From the NCBI RefSeq assembly GCF_014898055.3, contig NW_026555331.1, positions 97,982,684 through 98,046,683 of the forward strand: 64,000 nt of DNA, in the 5' to 3' direction. Positions 33,919 to 45,001 of this stretch are shown in pieces; the stretch's first letter is position 1, and each line of letters opens with the position of its first letter. This DNA comes from Talpa occidentalis. Lineage: Eukaryota > Chordata > Mammalia > Eulipotyphla > Talpidae. The notes under the pieces were generated by a model, which searched no databases, was not told where the DNA came from, and worked only from the letters and a program-made list of their open reading frames with translations. Position numbers and translations under genes: made by a program.

Positions 33919-36900
33919 AGCAGGTAAAACCTCTTGATTCTGGTATAGAAATGTAGGTCAACAGTGTTGTTTTAAGCAAAAAACTATTTTCACTATGTAA
34001 TAAATCTATGCATAGAATATGTATAATTTTAAAGATATTTTCTTCTATTACCTAGTCCTTTGGTTTTTCAAAAATTTGAGCAGTAAATCAGATAATTCAA
34101 ACAGTCCTGGGCTGCTTTTTTACTATCCTATTCAGAAAAATGGGCACATGACAGGATTCTGGGGTGACTGAGTATGCTTCCACTGCTAAATATGCACTCA
34201 GTATGTCTCTTCGTTTAATATATAATTCTAGAGTTGAGAGATGTTTACCTTCCTCTCCTGATATGCCATATCATTTTTCTAATTTTTTGTGGCTCACTTT
34301 ATATCTTGGATTTCTCAAGGGGTACTGGCACAGATTAAGATGAATCTGTTTTTAGATGCTATATTCTGATTAATGACCTAGCCCAGGATGAAAGTCAACA
34401 TTATCAAAAATAAACTCTGTCTATAAAAGATGTGCTACATTCCCAGGTATATTTTGTCCCTCCATAATTTTTTGACCTGTTTACTCAAAGGAAATAAGCA
34501 AAACGTGCTGCTAAAATTTTAATTTCAACCAGAAAAATTCCAAGTATTTAGAATTTAAAAAATAAAAAAATTTTTTGGATGAACTCTTGGCACAAGTTGA
34601 ATGTCCATTTACCAATTGTTAGAGGTAGATGCACTCAATTTTGGTCATGTGAGCATAAACATATAGATGTGACCCCAAAAAAGATGAAACACAGAAGATA
34701 AGAATACCTTTTTGTCCTTCTATTCTACTAGACTGTTTAGGATTTTCTTGCATCAAGTGCTTTGATTTTTCTCTCTGTTCATTTTACATGAGAGGATATA
34801 CTTATTCCCTGGAAAGCTTAATCTGTAATCAATTATATTTAACAAGTTAACTCAATTTTAAATGATATGATATAAATGAAGATTAAAGCTAATTTAAGGC
34901 AGAATTTTTTACTACTGTATGAATTAACATTGGAAGAATCAGAAGGAACTATGTTTTTGATTAAGGTTTGGTTTAGACTGAAGAGTTTCAGTAAGATAAT
35001 TTTTATAAAACTCTGAACTGGAGCCAATACCTGCTAAAAGATAACAGGATATATTAAAACCATATTAGAAGTTTAAAAATAAAATCTCTGTAAATCTTTA
35101 ATCAGGAAGCAAACTGTGTGTGTGTATGTGTGTGTGTGTGTGTATTGTGAAGCCTACTCTCCTCTGCCACAGCTCAATCATGCCCATGTCATTCTCCTGC
35201 CTTACTTCTGTTACTCTCAGTCATGATGCCACAACTCTAGACAGCATTACTGGTTTCCTGACTAGCATACCCTGGGTACAGTTTATACTCTGCCTTAAAA
35301 TTTCTAATTCATTTTTCATGATTCTTACCCTTTGCTGTCAAAGATGTTGTTGGAGCAAATGCTGCAACTTGAGTGGCATCTGAGGCTGAGTTGATGGTAC
35401 TATACCAGTATTAATGTCCTGATATTAATATATCTGTTAACTTCCTGATTATATGGTCATATTGTGTTTATATAGGGAACTAATCTTGTTTTATGTGTAT
35501 ATATGTACATATGGCTTATAAGTCATTATTCTTGGCTTTATAATAAGAAATAATGTTGAAAAACTGAAAATCAACAACTCTTCTTAAATTTATCAGAGAA
35601 TTGTGATTGCAAGGCGGGGACCATTCCCCAAAACTAGAAAGTCAGGCAGATAAAGAGAATTTACAACTTACTGGAGAAGACACTACCACTTGAACCAACA
35701 TTGGGTAGGAATATGTAAAGGGTAGTTTATTAAACGGTAGAGAATGAGCTTGAGAAATCAAAATTCCTGGAGACCTAGCTTCCCTGAGAGGGGGTCCATA
35801 CTTGTATGAGTTTTTCCTCCAAGAATTCCATAGTATTTTTAATGTGAAAATCAGAAGAAAATCCCATCCTATTCCAGCTGGATTATGGAAGTAACAGTTT
35901 AGAGATGTGTCGCGATTACTCTGCTCTTCTTAACAAAGACCTGGCTTCAAGGGAAAGTGTTTCACCAGAACCTAATCAAGGGGGAATTGTCCATAGCCTA
36001 ACCAACCTAGGGGAGAATGGGAATACTCAACTCCAGCTCCCTCTAGCCCTTGTATCTCACTTATGGTATTGAAAATAATAGATGGCAAGCACTGGTAAAA
36101 GGTCACAGTTTCAGGGACACAGGCTTCTAAAAGACTGAGACCTACTCAGACTATAAAATGACTACCCCCCTGCCATTTAATCACCCATACTATAAAAAGT
36201 GATTATAGCTGGAAAGAACTAAGAGGCTCTGACCCTATTTAATAATGGATCTATAAGGAAACCTCCAAACAATAAGGAAGTCAAAAACAAGGACACAAGA
36301 GAAAATTCTAGCCTCTGAAGCTTAGAGTTATAGCAAACAGTAGACACAGACTAACTCATAGCAAGAGAAACAGAATATCACTCTAAAAGTCTATTTTCCC
36401 TCTTCCTTTTATTCAGTGATGTGCCAGATTCAAGAACACACAAATGCTTTCTTCATTTAAAGTTGTGTTTATATAATTATGAGTAACATTGACTATTTTT
36501 TCAAATTCATTAAATTTTATACTTTTTCTTTTTGAATAATAATTTTATATTCTATTTTAATGACTTGTAGCACTAGACTCCCTCATATTATCTTTTTCCT
36601 TATTCTTGTAGCATATTTTTCCAGATGAATTTGATAATAATCACATTAAAACACAGATACTTCTATTGATAAATATGGTTTGGGTTCTAACCTGCTGCTG
36701 TTCTGAGACTTGCTCGATATTTTTCTTTATTTAATACATATATATATATATTGTAAAATACATGCACATATCTTGCTTCTAGAAATATTCTTTCCCATGA
36801 TCTCTTAAATACTACTAAGTCAATTGTGTGAAAATATACCTTAAAATAATGTAAGGATTTACCACTTTTCTGTTCTTCCTCATACTTCTATGTCCAAAAT

Positions 36901-37300
36901 AGTTTGACTTTTGAGCCTTTCTTTTTGAGATAAACTTTATGAAAATAAGTTATGAATTATATTTATAGAAATAGTTTATAGAAATAAATAAGTGGCCTCT
37001 GTACAGTTCCGGGCTTGAATATTGTCATAGAAATTACCCAAAGTAAAGGAGTCATTTTAATTTTTTTTTATTTTTAATTTTTTTTTACAGGACCTTAGCT
37101 TATTCAGTTTGAATTTCTACCGAGGGATTTAAAAGAGCTATAGCCCTCCCACCCCCACCCCCAGTGTTTTTGAATATTCCCCTTGAAACAAAAAATTTTT
37201 AATGAAAAACCTTACTTAATCCAGTGTTTATTGACCTCCCACCGTCTCTGGGCACATAACACAAAAATGAAAACAGTGTCAAAAAAAAAAAAAAAAAGAG
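33919..37300. other. Unique or unclassified non-coding sequence
   Basis: No gene recognised over 3.4 kb. A (TG)n run lies at 35114-35143. The stretch 35600-36430 has the composition of a degraded LTR-retroelement interior (for example CCTCTGAAGCTTAGAGTTAT), but I cannot assign a family and saw no reading frame. A pure A-run at 37280-37297 abuts the next SINE. Confidence 0.35.
35114..35143. repeat. (TG)n microsatellite
   Basis: About 30 bp of TG dinucleotides with one TA interruption. Confidence 0.9.
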
Positions 37301-37580
37301 GGCCTCCCCGGTGGCACAGCAGTTGAGCGCTGGGTTGCGAAGCTGCCAGCAGCCTCTGCAGCGCCGGTTCAATCCCCGGCTGCTCCCCGGCCACCGGAGG
37401 AGGGTCCAACATGGTACGCAGACCTCTCCGGCTGCCCGCTGCTCCCCTCAGCAGTGTGCTTTATCCTTCTGCCTGCTCTGCTCCCCGCTCTGGCTCTGGT
37501 GGATTCTCTCACCCTCCCGCACTTCTGGCTGTACCCAGTGCTTGCATAAATCAAATAAATAAATAAATCTTTAAAAAAAA
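37301..37580 (+). mobile_element. Young tRNA-derived SINE
   Basis: Head GGGCCTCCCCGGTGGCACAG, B-box GGTTCAATCCC, many retained CpGs, and a tail CAAATAAATAAATAAATCTT. The A-run plus GAGGG on each side (left at 37284-37302, right around 37575-37588) suggests a target duplication in an A-rich site. Confidence 0.9.
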
Positions 37581-37585
37581 AATGA

Positions 37586-37825
37586 GGGTAAGCATGAGAA
37601 CTAACATTAACTGTGTGCCTTCCTATGCTCCAAATTATGGACGCTTGAGGTATGAGGAGAGATTCTTTTCTTTGTTACTTTACAGATCAGAAAACATATC
37701 CCCAGAATGCTACAGTAAATTTCTCCAAGTGACAAACATAGACATAGTGATGAGGACCTGGGACTTGAATTCAGGTCTTGCCTGATTCTGAACTCCATGC
37801 TCTTTTCATAACACCATTCCACTCA
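37586..37825 (+). mobile_element. MIR element
   Basis: ACATTAACTGTGTGCCTTCC, then TACTTTACAGATCAGAAAAC, and GGGACTTGAATTCAGGTCTT followed by CTCCATGCTCTTTTCATAAC correspond in order to the MIR consensus. The SINE at 37301 inserted at its 5' side. Confidence 0.8.
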
Positions 37826-38939
37826 GTACCGGTGATTACAAATGGGAAGAATGCTAGGTAAAGGATTGTGGCTAATAGACCAGAATAATCAAAAACCATA
37901 AATACTATACCTAAATAAATATGCAAAAAAAATCCAAAACTGACATCTTTCCCGATGATATACTGTAGGCAATTTCATCAGGCATATCTAGCAACAAATA
38001 GCATAAACACCATTGCTTCTGCATTATGAACTGACTTTTGTGATGTCCAATTGGGCTGTCTCCCCATAGCATGTGCTGCTTAATTTTTTCTGTAAAAGAT
38101 TTTTATTAGACAAGGTAAATACCTGGCTCTATCTTTATAGAATAAGAACTTAATATTGGCCATTTAAAAGTAGGTAGATTTACTCACTTCCCTATGCCAC
38201 TGTCATTAATTTTGCCTTGTCCCTGTCACAATAACTTTTCTATAACACACACACACAGAGGCACACACAGGCACACACACTTTGTCAGGCTATACAAAGT
38301 AACTTGAAAACAGAAAATAAGGACATTTATAATTGAGAGGCGCCCTAGAGGCAATCTGGATCACTATCCTTCATGTGGTGGGAGAGAGATATGAACAGGG
38401 TTTGAAATTACATACAGAACTGATCTTGGGGAAACCTCGCTTCTCCACAGATACCATGACATTCACTACTGACAACACATGCCGCATGACTTAACTGTGA
38501 TGCCTCAGTAAATTGGATCTACAACCCCTGATTTTATCCTTGCTGGAATGAATTCTAAATATTCCCTGCTGCTTTACATTTTGGGCTCCCAAACCAAACT
38601 CTGCTGCAGGTGCTTCTGATTAAAGCCCAGCTTTATGACTGCTTCCTAGCTTCAAAGGTCTGAGCAAAAAGGTATCTGATGTCTATGGTAGAGAAAAAAT
38701 GTAGAACATCCCGAGCATTTGTCAAGGTCCCTATTACAAAATGGGTTCCTAAATTGAATGCATCATTTCAGGTGGCTTATGACCAATGCAGTATGCAACA
38801 CAATTAGCCACCTCCATCCGGACAGAATACATAATTACATTAAAGCACACACTAAAATCATATGAACATTTTTTCAGATCCACATAAAAGGGTTGATTTA
38901 TAATTAAGCTTGCAGTTAACTGTAATGCTAAAACTTGTT
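37826..38939. other. Unique non-coding sequence
   Basis: No gene or repeat recognised, except a short CA-rich stretch at 38248-38280. Confidence 0.4.
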
Positions 38940-39240
38940 CACCTTTTATGCTTTTTAGCCATGTGTTCTCCATTCTACATGGTATCATTGTGTTTTGAAT
39001 TCTTTCATCCAAATACAAAAGTTTACATTTAGCCCTGTTAAATGTAGTTAGTTGGTCCGTCTTTCCAACCTTTTTATATTCCTTTTGAATACTGAATGAA
39101 TATAGTAACTATCATTTGACAGTTTCATGTCATATACAAATTTGTTAAATCTGCTTTTGTTTTCCTGTGCATCTCAGATAAAAAGTGTTGAAATGAGTAT
39201 AAAGCATGTGGACTGCCACAAGGTATTTCAATCTTTAATT
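38940..39240 (+). mobile_element. Possible ancient CR1/L3-like LINE remnant
   Basis: TACATTTAGCCCTGTTAAAT, GTTTCATGTCATATACAAAT and GTGGACTGCCACAAGGTATT resemble, in order, a very old mammalian CR1/L3-type repeat (ACATTTATCCCTGTT ... TTCATGTCATCTGCAAATTT ... TGTGGCACTCCAC). The match is partial; it could instead be a conserved element exapted from such a repeat. Confidence 0.4.
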
Positions 39241-39424
39241 AATATGTTACACCGTATTGGCTAAATTTAGTTTATCTACAGTTACATTAAACATATGTTT
39301 ATTCCTTTAGTTTATTCCTTCATTATCCCATGATGACAGTAATAAAAAGGAATAGATGAAAGGTATTTAAATGAAAATTTCTTTATAGTATGTACATACT
39401 ATAGTCAGAAAGTGGGATATGGTT

Positions 39425-39442
39425 AAAAATCGATGATAACAC
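39425..39442 (+). repeat. Target-site duplication, outer L1, left copy
   Basis: AAAAATCGATGATAACAC, identical to 43931-43948. The 18-bp pair brackets the outer short L1 together with the inner L1 nested in it. Confidence 0.95.
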
Positions 39443-39646
39443 TCAGCGAAATAAGCCAAAAAGAAAAAGAAAAATACCGGATGGTCTCACTCATAGCAGG
39501 AATCTAGAAAACTTAAATAAGAGACCAGGAAAATGAATAACTATAAGAAAGTGAAAATCAAAATCAACAAAAAACTATGAACCAGAGACACTTTTTGGGG
39601 GGTGGGGGGCGGGAGAGGAGGGATTGGGGTCAGAATGGGGGGTTGC
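39443..39646 (+). mobile_element. Outer short L1, left part (ORF2 end and 3'UTR)
   Basis: TCAGCGAAATAAGCCAAAAA through the G-rich 3'UTR aligns nearly base for base with 43628-43815 of the inner L1. It stops at AGAATGGGGGGTTGC, where the inner L1 begins, and resumes at 43890. The outer insert was therefore an L1 truncated to roughly its last 250 bp. Confidence 0.9.
39632..39646 (+). repeat. Target-site duplication, inner L1, left copy
   Basis: AGAATGGGGGGTTGC, matched at 43875-43889 with one substitution (AGAATGGAGGGTTGC). It lies within the outer L1's own 3'UTR. Confidence 0.85.
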
Positions 39647-39647
39647 C

Positions 39648-39788
39648 GCAAAGCTCTCTTTCCTCCATGAAGAAAGAATATGGACCTTCCCAGACAAAGA
39701 GAAACTCCGGAATTTCATTGCGACTAAACCCCCACTCCAAAAAATACTACAAGGAATCCTAAAGCCAGAACCTCAGAGGGACGAATAA
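39648..39788 (+). pseudogene. L1 ORF1p C-terminal remnant
   Basis: The frame beginning AKLSFLHEER and ending PEPQRDE, then TAA, corresponds to the C-terminal domain tail of L1 ORF1p, the RNA-binding and chaperone protein. It includes the conserved KLSF and RNFIATKPPLQ-type motifs. Only 46 codons survive; the coiled coil, RRM and most of the C-terminal domain are lost by 5' truncation. The frame is open to its natural stop. It has no start codon of its own and is not expected to make protein. Confidence 0.85.
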
Positions 39789-39862
39789 CAACGAAAGAAG
39801 ACCAAAAAAAAAAAAAGTTATTAAAAGAATAAATAAATAAAATCAAAGGAAAGACAAACATA

Positions 39863-42800
39863 ATGGCAAATACAGATGCTAACATATCAATATTAACCCT
39901 AAATATAAATGGACTAAACTCTTCAATAAAAAGACACAGAGTTGCAGCCTGGATTAAGAAACAAAACCCAACCTTTTGCTGTCTCCAGGAAACACATTTA
40001 GCTACAAAAGATAAAAATAGGCTCAAAGTCAAAGGATGGAAAACAATCCTACAAGCAAATGGGCCAAAAAAGAAAGCAGGAACAGCTATACTTATATCAG
40101 ATAAAACAGACTTCAAACTCAAAAAAATAAAAAGAGACCCCAGTGGTCACTACATTATGATTAAGGGGACAATACTTCAAGAAGAAATAACACTCATTAA
40201 CATATACTCACCAAACGAAAGAGCACCAAAATATATCAGACAACTGTTGTCCTCTCTGAAAACAGACATCAGAGAAAACACATATGTAGTGGGAGACTTC
40301 AACACACCACTATCAACAATGGATAGATCAACAAGACAAAAAATAAGTAAAGAAACTAAAGCTCTAAATAAGGACCTAGAGCATTTGGGCTTAACAGACA
40401 TCTATAGAACACTAAACCCAAAAAAAACGGAGTACACATTTTTCTCAAGCGCACACGGATCATTCTCCAGGATCGATCACATACTGGGGCACAAGACAAA
40501 CATCAACAGATACACCAAGATTGAAATCATACCAACCATCTTTTCTGACCACGAAGGCATCAAACTAGAAATAAATCATAAAAAGAAGGCAAGGAACTAT
40601 CCTACCTCATGGAGATTAAAAGCCACACTACTGGAAGACCACTGGACTAACGAGGAGATCAAAGAAGAAATTAAAAAATTCTTTGAATTGAATGACAAGG
40701 AGGACACCAATATCCTAAATGTATGGGATGCAGCAAAAGCAGTAATAAGAGGAAAATATATAGCAATAGAAGCTCACATCAAAAAACAAGAAAGAACTCA
40801 AAGAAACAACCTAATCTCGAAGCTCAAAGATCTAGAAAAAGAACAACAAAAAAACCCCAGAACCAGTAGAAGAAAAGAAATAATAAAAACCAAAGCAGAA
40901 ATAAATGAAATTGAAACTAAAAAAACAATCCAAAAGATCAATGAAACCAAGAGCTGGTTCTTTGAAAAAATAAATAAAATAGACAAACCCCTAGCCAGGC
41001 TCACAAAGGAAAAAAGGGAGAAAGCACAAATACACAGGATCATAAATGAAAGAGGAGAAATCACAACGGACACAGCAGAAATCAAAAGAATAATCAGTAA
41101 CTACTATGAACAGTTATATGGAAACAAGTTCAACAATCTAGAGGAGATGGACAAATTCCTACAACTCTACAATCACCCAAAGCTAGATAAAGAAGAAATA
41201 GAACACCTAAATAGACCAATTACAAGCAGCGAAATTGAAGTGGTAATTAAAAACCTCCCCAAAAACAAAAGCCCAGGACCTGATGGATTTACAAATGAAT
41301 TCTACCAAACATTCAGAGACGAATTAGTGCCTATCCTTCACAAACTCTTCCAAAAAATTGAGAAGGAAGGGACAATACCAAACACGTTCTATGAAGCCAA
41401 TATTACACTAATACCAAAACCGAATAAGGACAACACAAAAAAGGAAAACTATAGGCCAATCTCCCTAATGAACACTGATGCAAAAATCCTCAATAAAATT
41501 TTAGCTATCAGAATCCAACAATGTATCCATAAGATAATTCACCACGACCAAGTTGGATTCATTCCAGGGGCACAAGGATGGTTTAACATCCGAAAATCAA
41601 TCAACGTTATCCAACACATCAACAAAAAGAAATATAAAAACCATATGATAATATCAATAGATGCTGAGAAAGCTTTCGACAAAGTGCAACACCCATTCAT
41701 GATAAAAGCCCTTGAAATTCTTGGGATACAAGGAACATACCTCAACATCATAAAGGCCATCTATGACAAGCCAACAGCCAGTATCATTCTCAATGGTGAA
41801 AAGCTGAAAGCAATTCCATTAAGATCTGGAACAAGACAAGGATGTCCACTCTCACCTCTGCTTTTCAATATAATACTGGAAGTCCTAGCCAGAGCAATAA
41901 GACAAGAGAAAGACATCCAAGGAATCCAAATAGGAAAAGAAGAAGTCAAACTATCACTATTTGCAGATGATATGATAATATACATAGAGAACCCCAAAAT
42001 CTCCACAGAAAAACTAATTCAACTCATCAATCAATTCAGTAAAGTGGCAGGATACAAAATCAACACGCAAAAGTCAGTAGCCTTCCTATACACAAACAAT
42101 AAATCTGAAGAAGAAGAAATCAAAAAAACCACCCCTTTTATTATCGAAACAAAAAAAATCAAATATTTGGGAATAAATCTAACAAAAGAGGTAAAGGACC
42201 TATACAAAGAAAACTATAAAACACTGTTAAAAGAAATAAGAAAAAGACACAAAGAAATGGAAAGACATCCCCTGCTCATGGATTGGAAGAATAAACATTA
42301 TTAAAATGGCCATCCTACCAAAAGCAATATACAGATTCAATGCTATTCCAATCAAAATCTCAATGGCATTCTTCAAAGAAATAGAACAATTATTGATGAA
42401 ATTCATATGGAATCACCAAAAACCCCGAATAGCCAAAGCTCTACTGAAAAAAAAAGAAGGAAATGGAGGCATCACACTCCCAGACTTCAAACTATACTAC
42501 AAAGCCATAATCATCAAAACTGCATGGTATTGGAACAAGAACAGACATACAGACCAATGGAATCGAATAGAAAATCCAGAAATAAACCCACAGATTTATG
42601 GTCAACTAATCTTTGACAAAGGAGCGAAGACTATGCATTGGAGCAAAGAAAGTTTGTTCAATAAATGGTGCTGGGAAAACTGGGTCGCTACATGCAAAAG
42701 AATGAAGCTTGACCACTACCTCACACCATACACAAAAATCAACTCAAAATGGATTAAAGAACTAGACATAAGACCTGAAACCATAAAATACATAGAAGGA

Positions 42801-43691
42801 AATATAGGCGAAACACTACGGGATTTGCACATCAAAGACATCTTTACAGACACATCACCCAAAGCAGTGATAGTGAAGAGAAAGATAAACAGCTGGGACT
42901 ACATCAAATTAAAGAGCTTCTGCACAGCAAAAGAGACAATAACAAAAACAAAGAGAAACCCCACCAACTGGGAGAACATTTTTGCACCCAACACTAATGA
43001 TAAAGGACTGATCACAAAAATCTGCAAAGAGCTGATGAGACTCAGCAACAACAAAGAAAATAATCCAGTCAAAAAATGGGCAGAAGAGCTAAAATGAAAC
43101 TTCTCTGAAGAGGAAATGCAAATGGCCAACAGACATATGAAAAAATGTTCAACATCACTTGTAATCAGGGAAATGCAAATCAAAACTACCATGAGATACC
43201 ATCTCACACCAGTGAGAATGGCACATATTAAAAAAACTAGCAACAACAAATGTTGGCGAGGATGTGGAGAAAAAGGAACTCTTGTGCACTGTTGGTGGGA
43301 GTGCAAACTGGTCCAACCACTATGGAGAGCTGTGTGGAGATTTCTGGACCTACTAAACATAGAGCTTCCATATGATCCAGCAATTCCACTCCTAGGTATT
43401 TACCCAAAGGACACAGAAACATCAATTCCAAAGAGCACCTGCACTCCTATGTTTATAGCAGCACTGTTTACAATAGCTAAGCTTTGGAAACAACCCAAAT
43501 GCCCCAAAATAGATGACTGGATCAAGAAGATGTGGTACATATATACCATGGAATATTACTCAGCATTCAAAAAAGATAAACACATGCAATTTGCAGCAAC
43601 ATGGATGGCACTGGAAGGGATCATGCTCAGCGAAATAAGCCAAAAAGAAAAAGAAAAATACCGGATGGTCTCACTCATAGCAGGAATCTAG
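39863..43691 (+). pseudogene. L1 ORF2p (endonuclease/reverse transcriptase), broken
   Basis: This is the L1 replication enzyme, which nicks DNA and reverse transcribes L1 RNA at the nick. The start ATG at 39863 gives [19 protein letters not shown], and the first 813 codons are open. The endonuclease keeps N14, E43 (CLQETH), VGDFNTP, SRIDH and SDHEG. The reverse transcriptase keeps the FADD catalytic motif at residues 700-703. The frame shifts by one base at an A-run near 42241-42246, continues as the open segment 42306-43094, meets an in-frame TGA at 43095-43097, then runs to the natural stop at 43691. The last part holds the cysteine motif [14 protein letters not shown]. Total length matches the family norm of about 1,275 codons. 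With two breaks it is a pseudogene, but a young one. Confidence 0.95.
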
Positions 43692-43874
43692 AAAACTTAA
43701 ATAAGGGACCAGGAAAATGAATATAAGAAAGTGAAAATCAAAATCAACAAAAAACTATGAACCAGAGACACTTTTTGGGGGTGGGGGGCGGAGGGGAAGG
43801 ATTGGGGTCAGAATGGGGCGTTTGCAATTGTATGGGGGAATATAAAAATAAAATTTAATATTTAAAAAAAAAAA
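43692..43874 (+). other. L1 3'UTR with G-rich tract and poly(A) tail
   Basis: The segment has a polypurine G-run cluster (GGGGGTGGGGGGCGGAGGGG) able to form a G-quadruplex, then AATTGTATGGGGGAATATAA and a pure A tail. Human L1 3'UTRs carry a comparable G-rich tract. The segment is shorter than in the older copies at 11196 and 44793. Confidence 0.8.
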
Positions 43875-43889
43875 AAGAATGGAGGGTTG
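43875..43889 (+). repeat. Target-site duplication, inner L1, right copy
   Basis: AGAATGGAGGGTTGC, the partner of 39632-39646, directly after the inner poly(A) tail. Confidence 0.85.
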
Positions 43890-43930
43890 CAATTGTATGG
43901 GGAATATAAAAATAAAATTTATTATTTAAA
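43890..43930 (+). mobile_element. Outer short L1, right part (3' tail)
   Basis: AATTGTATGGGGAATATAAA and the A-rich end continue the outer L1 interrupted at 39646. It is followed by the right outer target duplication. Confidence 0.9.
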
Positions 43931-43948
43931 AAAAATCGATGATAACAC
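43931..43948 (+). repeat. Target-site duplication, outer L1, right copy
   Basis: AAAAATCGATGATAACAC, identical to 39425-39442. Confidence 0.95.
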
Positions 43949-44100
43949 ATTTCCCAATGTGGGGACAATATGCTTCTCAAAGAAAGTAAGAAAAGGCTCA
44001 GATCATTCTCAATTGTATATTGAAAATCAATCTTAATTTTATACTCATTTGAATCTTTGAATTCAATCTCATTTGAATTTCTATAATATATGAGAATAGG

Positions 44101-44260
44101 GGTCAGCAAACATTTTCTGTGAAGGACCAGTTAATATATATTTTAAATTTTACAAGCTATGCAGTCTCTATTACAACTCTGTATCTCTGCCTTTATAGTG
44201 CAAAATAGATAATACATGAATAAATGAGCATGACTGTGTTCCAATAAAACTTTATTAAGA
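44101..44260 (+). mobile_element. hAT-Charlie non-autonomous element, left part
   Basis: GGTCAGCAAACATTTTCTGT, GAAGGACCAGTTAATATAT and TGTTCCAATAAAACTTTATT match a short hAT-Charlie family (GGTCAGCAAACTTTTTCTGT ... TTCCAATAAAACTTTATTTA). The rest (GTGACCAGATTTGGC) follows after the SINE at 44274. Same family as 18590 and 51193; MER number uncertain. Confidence 0.75.
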
Positions 44261-44273
44261 AAAATCTGTGACC

Positions 44274-44538
44274 TGGGCTTCCCTGATGGCATAGGGGCTA
44301 AATATCAGCACTATCACCCCCTTGGCCTGAGCTTGATCCCTGACCAGGGAGCTAACCCACATGGCACAGCAGACCTCTCCTGTCTTGCTCACTGCTCCCC
44401 TCAGCAATGTATCTCAGTGGATCCGCCTGTTCTAATCCCCACTCTGTCTCTGATAAATCTTCTCAACCCCTGAATTTCTGGCTTACATCTCAGTTCTTCC
44501 ATGCATAAATAAATACATTTTTTAAAAGATGAAGAAGG
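44274..44538 (+). mobile_element. tRNA-derived SINE inserted in a hAT element
   Basis: Head TGGGCTTCCCTGATGGCATA, B-box remnant GCTTGATCCC, body and TAAATAAATA tail. Flanked by AAAAT(C/A)TGTGACC at 44261-44273 and 44539-44551. Mid-age: few CpGs left. Confidence 0.9.
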
Positions 44539-44580
44539 AAAATATGTGACCAGATTTGGCACACAGGTACAGTTTTTCCA
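44539..44580 (+). mobile_element. hAT-Charlie element, right part
   Basis: GTGACCAGATTTGGCACAC followed by AGTTTTTCC completes the element begun at 44101 (consensus GGGCCGGATTTGGCCCGC ... TAGTTTGCCGACC). Confidence 0.6.
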
Positions 44581-44792
44581 TCCATTATTTAGAATATGTT
44601 TTTTAAGGACAGCAAAGTAAAAATGTGGACTTGTATATGGATGGAAATAATATAATCATAAGATATTCATATTTTAGAAATTTATAACTAGGTCCTCAAG
44701 AACCACAACTGCTGTTTTTTTTTTTAACTTCAGTACCTATGTTTGAGTATTTTGTCAAAAAATACTTAGTTTTTATTTATAGGACATATTTT

Positions 44793-44997
44793 CCATTATT
44801 TTTTAATTAATAATTTTTTTTATTTTATATATTTTCATATCATTTTTCATTTTTGCACAATGTATACATTTTCATCTTGGTTATAGTCCCCAAACAACTC
44901 CCACCACCCTTGTTTTGATCCTACTCCTTTCTCCCCTCTCCTGCCATAGTGTATCTCTTGTTTATAGTTGCTTGTTGATTTTGATGTGCAGAGATTC
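44793..44997 (-). mobile_element. L1 3'UTR and tail, antisense (sense arm of an inverted L1)
   Basis: On the minus strand this is the L1 3'UTR from about CATCAAAATCAACAAGCAAC through GACTATAACCAAGATGAAAA to the A-rich tail at 44793-44815. Directly to its right an L1 segment of the opposite orientation begins. Together they form one insertion. Confidence 0.85.
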
Positions 44998-45001
44998 CTC
45001 A

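Larger units (their letters stand above)
39647..43874 (+). mobile_element. Young L1 retrotransposon, 5'-truncated in ORF1
   Basis: A 4.2 kb insert holding, in order, the last 46 codons of ORF1, a 74-bp spacer, ORF2, a short 3'UTR with a G-rich tract (43775-43806) and a pure A tail at 43864-43875. The A tail is followed immediately by the right target duplication. The 5'UTR and promoter are absent, so the copy cannot be autonomous. Near-identity of its 3' end to the outer L1 shows that both come from one recently active subfamily. Confidence 0.95.

Noticed and set aside
35600..36430. Endogenous retroviral interior
   Set aside because: Only a vague resemblance; no protease, polymerase or envelope motif could be read in any frame, so it is left unclassified.
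39724..43431. Antisense open frames of 70-153 codons opposite the L1
   Set aside because: They are complements of L1 ORF2 coding sequence with no independent start context or family.
39443..43930. Tandem L1 array or RNA template switching as explanation for the repeated 3' ends
   Set aside because: The left and right flank pieces join into a single L1 3' end and the inner element has its own poly(A) tail and target duplication, so nested insertion explains all junctions more simply.
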